A DNA stretch of 64,000 bases from Dentipellis sp. KUC8613 (taxonomy: Eukaryota > Basidiomycota > Agaricomycetes > Russulales > Hericiaceae): contig NSJX01000038.1 in NCBI GenBank assembly GCA_002286715.1, positions 124,001 to 188,000 on the forward strand. The letters are read 5' to 3'. The position numbers were made by a program, and so were the translations under genes. Positions 58,380-64,000 of this stretch are shown piece by piece (positions within the stretch are counted from its first letter, which is position 1; every line of letters starts with the position of its first letter). Below the pieces are notes generated by a model. That model searched no databases and was not told where the DNA came from. It was given only the letters and a program-made list of their open reading frames with translations.

Positions 58380-59577
58380 CTACCCCGACTTGGCTCTCTT
58401 CCGCTTCGGTTTCACCTCCTCCCCCTCCCCCTCCTCGCTCGCACTCCCGCCACCATCCTCCTCCTCGCCAAAGCCCTTCTTGAGCCCCTTCATCTTCCTT
58501 GTCTGCAGCCTGCTCAGATCCTGCTTCGCGACATGCACGCGGCCGCGCAGATCGCCCATCTCGTCCACCTCCAGATTCTTGCGCTTCCTGCCCAAGCCCT
58601 TCTCCACGTCCTGCTTGCGCAGCTTCGGGCGCCGCATCGCGAGCCGCCACAGCTCGGGGTCCGCCGCCTGGTGCCGGCGCAGCGACAGGTCGAGCGCGGG
58701 GCCCATCGGCGTGAGCTCGACGCGCGGGGTGCGCACGCCCGACGCGAGCAGGCGCGTCGTGTATGTGCGGATGTGCACCGCCGGCAGGTCCTTCGTGCTC
58801 TCTGCGTCCGTGGCGACGGTCAGCGACGGCGGCGTCGGCCCGAGCGTCACGCTGATGACGTGCTCGAGGCCCGCGAGGTGGATCTGCTCGAGCACTTCCC
58901 CGTTGAAGAGGTCCAGGAGCAGTGATTTTAATTGAATAAAGCGCGGGTGCGTGTCGAAGAGCTCCGAGGCGAAGTGCATCAGCGGTTTGTGGCCCGGTGC
59001 CGCTTTTGGTGTCTGCGGGGCATCAGCATACTGCCACCACAGACCCAGAAGGAGCGGGTGGACGGGAGGGAGGGCGCACCTTGAAATCGGCCATACTGAC
59101 GAACCTGTCCACGCCGACCTCGCACATGTCGAGCACCTTCCCGTCGAACGTGCGCACGAACGTCATGCCGTTCGGGCGCTTCTTCGTCGACTGCCCGACG
59201 ATGAAGAAGGACGCGTCGTTCTTGGCCGCCCAGAACTCGAGCGAGGACGCGTCCTCGAACGGCCGCACGGGGTTCTTCTTCGAGAACGAGATCGCGTCGG
59301 GCCGTTTCAGCGACATCTGCAGCATGCAGATCAGAATGGGGTGTCTGTGAGCCACTGTGTTGCTACCCACCAGCTCTTTCATCACTTTTGTTACTACCTC
59401 CCCGGTATGTGTGCCCTTCACGAAGATGGCCGTCCGCGCATCCTCGACCTCCTTCGGCTCGCGCGCCTCCATCGCCCGCTTCGAGCGCGCATTTTTGGGT
59501 TTCCTGCATCCCTCATGGACGTTAGCTAGCCATATCCAGTGTGAAGAAGGTACGGATACTCACACTACTCGCAGCAT
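58380..59577 (-). CDS. RPF2: Ribosome biogenesis protein RPF2 (Brix domain)
   Basis: Nucleolar Brix-domain protein that, with Rrs1, brings 5S RNP into the pre-60S ribosome. Exon 1 is tiny: ATG at 59577 and MLRVV, spliced to KPKNARSKRAMEAREPKEVE. ARTAIFVKGTHTGEVVTKVM starts the Brix domain. After introns it continues MSLKRPDAISFSKKNPVRPF, EDASSLEFWAAKNDASFFIV, GQSTKKRPNGMTFVRTFDGK and VLDMCEVGVDRFVSMADFK, then HFASELFDTHPRFIQLKSLL and LDLFNGEVLEQIHLAGLEHV. The C-terminal tail is Lys/Arg/Glu-rich and ends VKPKRKRAKSG at 58380. Order and motifs match the full family. Confidence 0.92.
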
Positions 59578-60826
59578 GCTCCCTCCTGGACGTCGAAAGT
59601 GAAAAAGTAGGGATCACGTGCTGCAGTATCGAGCTGTAAGAAGTTTCCGTAAAAGGAAAGAAAGCAGCAAGCGCTCGTCGTTCTTTCTTTCTTGACTTAC
59701 TTGCTTCAAATCTAGTAGCTGCTGGCATCCATGACGCGGTCCGAACAGTGCCCATACTAAGTCGCCCATGGATCTATAGCCTGAATCCAACTTAAAGCAC
59801 GTACACCCCAATCTCCATCCTTCCGTCCTAATCTCCAGGCCGCCCGAGTCCTCCACATCCCAAAGACCGACCACACCGCGCATTCACCCTCTTAGCTTAC
59901 AACCAAGCTCTTACACTTCCAAGCATCACCAAGCCTATCGTCTATCCATCCATACGTCCAAAATCTCCGAAAAGCACCCGACCACGGTCACCCGCTCCAC
60001 GTTCTTTTCAGATTACCAATGCGGAATCCGTTCATTATCTAGAACCCCATAATCAGCCTTTGCCTTTACTGGCGCTACAGAGAGCTACGCCGGGCCAATT
60101 GCGATCAGTTTTGGGTCGAGGGTCGACGAGGCCTCCATACTTATTGGCCGCCGGGTGTCACCAATACTTGCACTGGCATCGCTCGCTCTCTTTCCAGCCC
60201 CATCTCCATCTCAATTCCGCCCTCCCAACATCCTGCACCGTACCCATCCCATCCAAAATCCTCCGGTCCGCACTACTTAGCCGCCAGCCACCGGATCTCA
60301 ACCCACGCCCAATCGCATCTCACAATCCTAATCCTACATACCATACATAAGCTCGAGCTCGAGCGCGGCGGGAATAGAAGCCCAGCTCCCTGGCATGAAC
60401 GAGTCCACGGGCCGCCATGGGCCATAGCCAGGCACAGCGGCCGTCGACTCCATTCTGTATTCTGTATTCTGCATATAGACTGCATGTATACCATAACGGT
60501 ATTCTGTATACCGCATATAGCCCGCCGCACGCGTATACGCACGCGCAAGCCGAACCCAATACAGCTCCAAATCGGTGTGCCTGTCTATCTGCACTGCAGC
60601 TGAGAAGCACGCACTCGGATTGGAGCTCGGTTCGATTGAGGCGAGCGAGCGAGCGAGGGTGCGGGTGCCTTGGACGGGAATAGCACGCTCAGCGATGTCA
60701 GTGTCAGTTGTCAGTCTGAGACGCGTATCGCTGTGCGGAGAGCATTGACACCGTATGCATATGCGAGCGTGCGGGGTAGCAGTGCGCAGAAGTACATTAT
60801 TTGGCATTGGATATCGGGAGTCAACC

Positions 60827-60862
60827 ACTAGACACTAGACACTAGACACTAGACACTAGACC
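60827..60862. repeat. Tandem repeat, four copies of ACTAGACAC
   Basis: Four perfect 9-nt units in a row in the intergenic region. Confidence 0.9.
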
Positions 60863-61481
60863 ACTAAAACAGTATGCAACTGAAGTAGAAGTATGAATAT
60901 GTACTGCGAAGGAAGGAGGAAAGCGCGCCTCGACCGCGAGCGTGCCCGACGAAGGATATCGATAAGACCACCAGAGGCACCAGTATCGGTATATCGACGT
61001 AGACGGAGCACGGAGCACGGAGAGCAGAGCAGAGAGAGCAGATTAAGATATGGATAAACGACGTGCGTGGGACGTCACGGCAAAGGCAAAGTCAAAGTCG
61101 ACCGAAACAAAAAAAAAGTTAGAAGTCAAAGAACTGGAAAAAGAAGAAAAAATTTGGACCCAGAGCTACGTATACGTATACGCGTGAAGAGTATCGTCAA
61201 ACGCCAAACGCAAACGTCAAGCCCAGAACTGAGTACCGAGTACTGGAAGGGAAAGAGAAGGGGATATACAGCATGTGCAGAACCAACAGTCCGACACGAC
61301 ACGACACGACGGGACAGGACAGCCAGACAGACAGACAGACAGCGGTACCGGTTAGTTTAAGTTAGCGTACCGACGACGGCGATCGATCCTAGATACAACA
61401 ACAACGACCCAAACAAACAGACAAACGAGCACGCGACCCGAGAATCAAAACCCGAACCGAAACGCAAGACAAAGAAAAGGA

Positions 61482-61513
61482 GAAAAGAAAAGAAAAGAAA
61501 AGAAAAGAAAAGA
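61482..61513. repeat. AAAAG microsatellite
   Basis: About six GAAAA units in a row downstream of the zinc-finger gene. Confidence 0.85.
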
Positions 61514-61600
61514 AGAAGGAACCACAACCATTTTTGACCACCCTTTTGCCATCCAACCACCCACCAATCACCCGACTCCGCCAATGCGAGACGCGAGGCG

Positions 61601-63733
61601 CTATACGCGCATGCCGACCGGCGAGCGCGAATTCGGGGGCGACACCGAGTACCGCGCGGGCTCCTCGCCATACGCCTGGCCGTACCCCGCACTCACGCCC
61701 GCACCCGCATACCCCGCGCCCACACCCACACCCTGCGCGGCATACCCCTCATACGCCTGCGCACCCGCATACGGCATGCGCTCGTCGCCCGCGGAGCCTA
61801 CAGCTCGAAAAACTGGTGCTGCTGCTGCTGCTGCTGCGTGTGCGGATAGCTCGCCATGCGCGCGAGGTACTCCGCCTCCTGATACTCCGCCGCCGCTGCC
61901 ACCGCCTCCTGGTACTCCGCCTGCTGCTGCTGCTGCTGGCCCTCGCGCCGCGCCTGCTGCTCGCGCAGCTGCTGCAGCTGCGCCTGCTGCTGCTGGTGCA
62001 GCTCCTGCGCGTAATGACTGTGGCTGTGGCTGTGCGTGTGGGAGTGCGTGTGCGGGTGGTGGAGGATCTGCGAGTGCGAGCTGGGCGGCGGATGCGACGA
62101 GGCCGGATGAGGTCCCTGGGCGCGAGCCTGCTGTTCGCGCTCCCGCTCCCGCTGCTGCTGGTAGTGGTAGAAGTGGTCGAGCTGCTGCATCTGCAGCGGC
62201 GTCGGCGGCGCCATTGCAGAGCTCCATGACGGAGAGCCGCCGAGACTGGGGGCGTGACTCTGGCTCGGGCGGCGGTCCGCGCTCGCGCTCGCGCCCGTGC
62301 TCCCGTTCGCGCTCACGCTCGCGCTCGGGCGCATCGTCGGATCCGGGGTGCGGTCGCTTGCGAGGGACGGATGCGGCAGGCGGCTCGGCGAGTGCCGGCG
62401 GGTGGAAGGAAAATGGCGAGTCGTATCCGAGGGGAGACGCGGGGCTGTCTCCTGCATCCCCTGCGCCTGCGCCTGGAGCGGGTCCGGGCGGTGCGAGGAG
62501 GGGTGCCAGCTCGGGGGCGCCGGCGGGCCGTCCATAGAAGGCGGAAAGGGATACGTCGTGTCGAGCCCCCATTCCAAGGCCTCCACTGCCAAAGGCAGCG
62601 CCGGCGGAGTAGTATGCGGCGGGAGCGGTCCCGGGGCGAGTTGCGGTGGAGGGTCGTCCGGGGCCGACACCGGGCCCTGGTGGAAATGAAAGTAGCGGCT
62701 GTGCGGGGACCCCCCATTGGGATGGGGGGAGGGATGAGGAGACGACGGCAGCGAGGGGCGGGAGGGATCGAGGATGTGCGTCGGAAGACTCGAGAGATGC
62801 AGTGGTGGGCCGGCTAGCGCTGGATCCCGGACGGACATCTGCGCGTGGGCGGGGAGGCCCGTCGGAGGAGAAACCGAGTTCGAATGGGTCTCGGGAGGCG
62901 AGAAAGGACTGCGTTGGCTGCCCGTGCTGGGGAGCTGACGCGTGGTGGGATGGGAGATTTGCTGATGGGGTAATTGAGGATGCGGCTGATGGGGCACGAA
63001 AGGACTGGCTTGGGTCACGAAAGGAATGACTGTTGACCGGCCGAGAGTTCGGGCGATCAACATTTGCGGTTTGAACGTGCCAAGTGCGGGCGGACGCGTT
63101 GGGATGGTAGACGAGCCCGTTGGAGTCGGGGCCGCTGCCTTCGTAGCCGGTGCTGGTGCCGGGACGCTGATGCATGGGGATGGTGGCCTGGAGATCCTCC
63201 TGCTTGACGCCTTGATCGATGTCGGCGTCAACGAGGTTGGAGGAGACGGCGGAGGGGGCCTGACTGCGCTTGCCACGGGTCTGACTGGCCTTGTTGGCGG
63301 CGGCCATGCTGGCGTGGAGAGAGGTGAGGTCGCGCATCATGCGCTCGTTCTGCTCCTGCTTGTCTGCATGGACGGTCTGGGCATGTTGGCGGAGGTTGTC
63401 GAGACGCGAAAATTGCTTGCCGCAGTGGCATGTAAACGGGCGCTCGCCAGTGTGTTTCCTGTGTGGAGGAGAGAAGAGGAAGTTGGAGTGAAGGAAGGGG
63501 CAAGGAGGAGGAGGATCAGGGACCGACCTTATGTGCCTGGCTAGGTGTTCGCTCCTGCTGAATACCATGCGACAGTCGCCATAGCCTCTGCACTGGAAGG
63601 TCTTTGCGGGAGCAGGCCTGTAGCGCTTGTTGATGCCAGCGGACTGGTTGTTGCTTGGGAGGGATTGGGCCCCCTGGTTTGGAGGAAGGAGAAGGGTGGC
63701 CATCTGGTCTAGCGGAGGGGAATCAGAGGCCAT
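61601..63733 (-). CDS. C2H2 zinc-finger transcription factor (two fingers)
   Basis: Fungal transcription factor with a pair of N-terminal C2H2 fingers. Finger 1 is [20 protein letters not shown] followed by RHIR. An intron (63459-63527, 69 nt and without a stop, so it reads through as 23 false residues) joins it to [20 protein letters not shown] and [14 protein letters not shown] (finger 2). Spliced length is 687 residues. The long C-terminal part is low-complexity, rich in Ser, Pro, Ala and Arg, with [13 protein letters not shown] near 62220 and [20 protein letters not shown], which look like conserved short motifs, and the end [13 protein letters not shown] at 61601. A second long frame overlaps the same strand (see findings). 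I do not assign a specific regulator name. Confidence 0.82.
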   Translation of the reverse strand: MASDSPPLDQMATLLLPPNQGAQSLPSNNQSAGINKRYRPAPAKTFQCRGYGDCRMVFSRSEHLARHIRSVPDPPPPCPFLHSNFLFSPPHRKHTGERPFTCHCGKQFSRLDNLRQHAQTVHADKQEQNERMMRDLTSLHASMAAANKASQTRGKRSQAPSAVSSNLVDADIDQGVKQEDLQATIPMHQRPGTSTGYEGSGPDSNGLVYHPNASARTWHVQTANVDRPNSRPVNSHSFRDPSQSFRAPSAASSITPSANLPSHHASAPQHGQPTQSFLASRDPFELGFSSDGPPRPRADVRPGSSASRPTTASLESSDAHPRSLPPLAAVVSSSLPPSQWGVPAQPLLSFPPGPGVGPGRPSTATRPGTAPAAYYSAGAAFGSGGLGMGARHDVSLSAFYGRPAGAPELAPLLAPPGPAPGAGAGDAGDSPASPLGYDSPFSFHPPALAEPPAASVPRKRPHPGSDDAPEREREREREHGRERERGPPPEPESRPQSRRLSVMELCNGAADAAADAAARPLLPLPAAAGAGARTAGSRPGTSSGLVASAAQLALADPPPPAHALPHAQPQPQSLRAGAAPAAAGAAAAAARAAGAARGPAAAAAGGVPGGGGSGGGVSGGGVPRAHGELSAHAAAAAAAPVFRAVGSAGDERMPYAGAQAYEGYAAQGVGVGAGYAGAGVSAGYGQAYGEEPARYSVSPPNSRSPVGMRV
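61798..62180. repeat. CAG/CTG-rich low-complexity coding stretch
   Basis: Repeated ctg/cag triplets inside the zinc-finger gene. They read as Ala in the assigned frame and as Gln in the alternative frame. Confidence 0.8.
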
Positions 63734-64000
63734 CTGAGGGGGAGGAAGAGAGCGAGGAGGCTATAAGGAAAAAGGTGCCTGACCACGCCTCACCTCCGCC
63801 AATCGACCTCCCCCCCAATTAAGGCACCCCCGTCCCGTCGGACATTCAATCCAAGCCACTCCGCCGGTCCAGGCACCCCGTCACTCGTCACGCTCCCCCC
63901 TCCCCAATAATATTCCTCCTCCTCCTCCTCCTTTGTCTCGCTTTCTTCTCTCCCCCCCGGCAAAACGCCGGGTCACGCTCCCGTTATCTTTCCTCTCCCG
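63734..64000. promoter_or_regulatory. Promoter region of the C2H2 gene
   Basis: Pyrimidine-rich upstream region with a CCT run near 63914-63933 and several C-tracts. The nearest upstream gene lies outside the window. Confidence 0.4.

Larger units (their letters stand above)
59578..61600. other. Long intergenic region with simple repeats
   Basis: About 2 kb with no gene. It includes ttctgtat/catatag stretches (60450-60530), a 9-nt tandem repeat (60827-60862) and an AAAAG run (about 61482-61513). It contains the promoter of RPF2 and the 3' flank of the zinc-finger gene. Confidence 0.45.

Noticed and set aside
61584..62537. 317-codon plus-strand frame opposite the zinc-finger gene
   Set aside because: Ala/Pro/Arg-rich shadow of a low-complexity GC-rich region; no domain or splice logic.

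Overview
The window is nuclear DNA of a filamentous basidiomycete, most likely an Agaricomycete (inference). Supporting signs are genes split by many introns of about 50 nt, GC-rich coding sequence, F-box and BTB families typical of mushrooms, FunK1 fungal-type kinases, a tandem pair of S53 sedolisin proteases, and a tRNA-Ala with an intron. Genes lie on both strands with no operon logic. All exon joins were worked out by eye; several were checked by matching intron phase and total reading-frame length.

Layout. 0.3-2.3 kb (-): kynurenine formamidase-like cyclase. 2.8-5.5 kb (-): PRP4-type splicing kinase. 5.7 kb (+): tRNA-Ala(UGC). 6.1-8.6 kb (-): Rap1-like telomere protein (BRCT + Myb). 9.0-10.6 kb (+): F-box protein. 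10.9-14.3 kb (+): centrosomin/Mto1/Pcp1-type spindle pole body coiled-coil protein. 14.3-24.1 kb: an island with two tandem FunK1 kinase genes, FunK1 relics, and a decayed piece of the neighbouring spindle-pole gene. 24.2-27.4 kb (-): GPI inositol-deacylase (Bst1/PGAP1). 28-29 kb (-): broken BTB gene. 31.9-38.2 kb (+): two secreted sedolisins. 39.3-41.1 kb (-): a third FunK1 copy, clearly a pseudogene. 41.26-42.10 kb: a terminal-inverted-repeat element whose interior is a run of N. 42.9-44.3 kb (-): unknown two-exon protein. 45.5-47.2 kb (+): Ser-rich single-pass membrane protein. 48.5-50.8 kb (+): AGC-like kinase with a membrane segment. 51.2-53.9 kb (-): secreted protein with an Ala-Pro-Lys repeat tail. 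55.4-57.9 kb (+): F-box relic followed by an intact F-box gene. 58.4-59.6 kb (-): RPF2 ribosome biogenesis factor. 61.6-63.7 kb (-): two-finger C2H2 transcription factor.

Conserved housekeeping genes (splicing, telomere, spindle pole, GPI anchor, ribosome) alternate with fast-evolving accessory stretches (FunK1, F-box, BTB, sedolisin) that carry duplications and pseudogenes. The most notable structure is the FunK1 array. Its two intact copies share promoters and exon lengths. Copy B has GC instead of GT at two intron donors. The repeat unit seems to have started inside the spindle-pole gene, and a third copy sits inverted about 20 kb away, next to a probable DNA transposon. I found no wholly new system; the FunK1 array and the inverted-repeat element best repay a second look.
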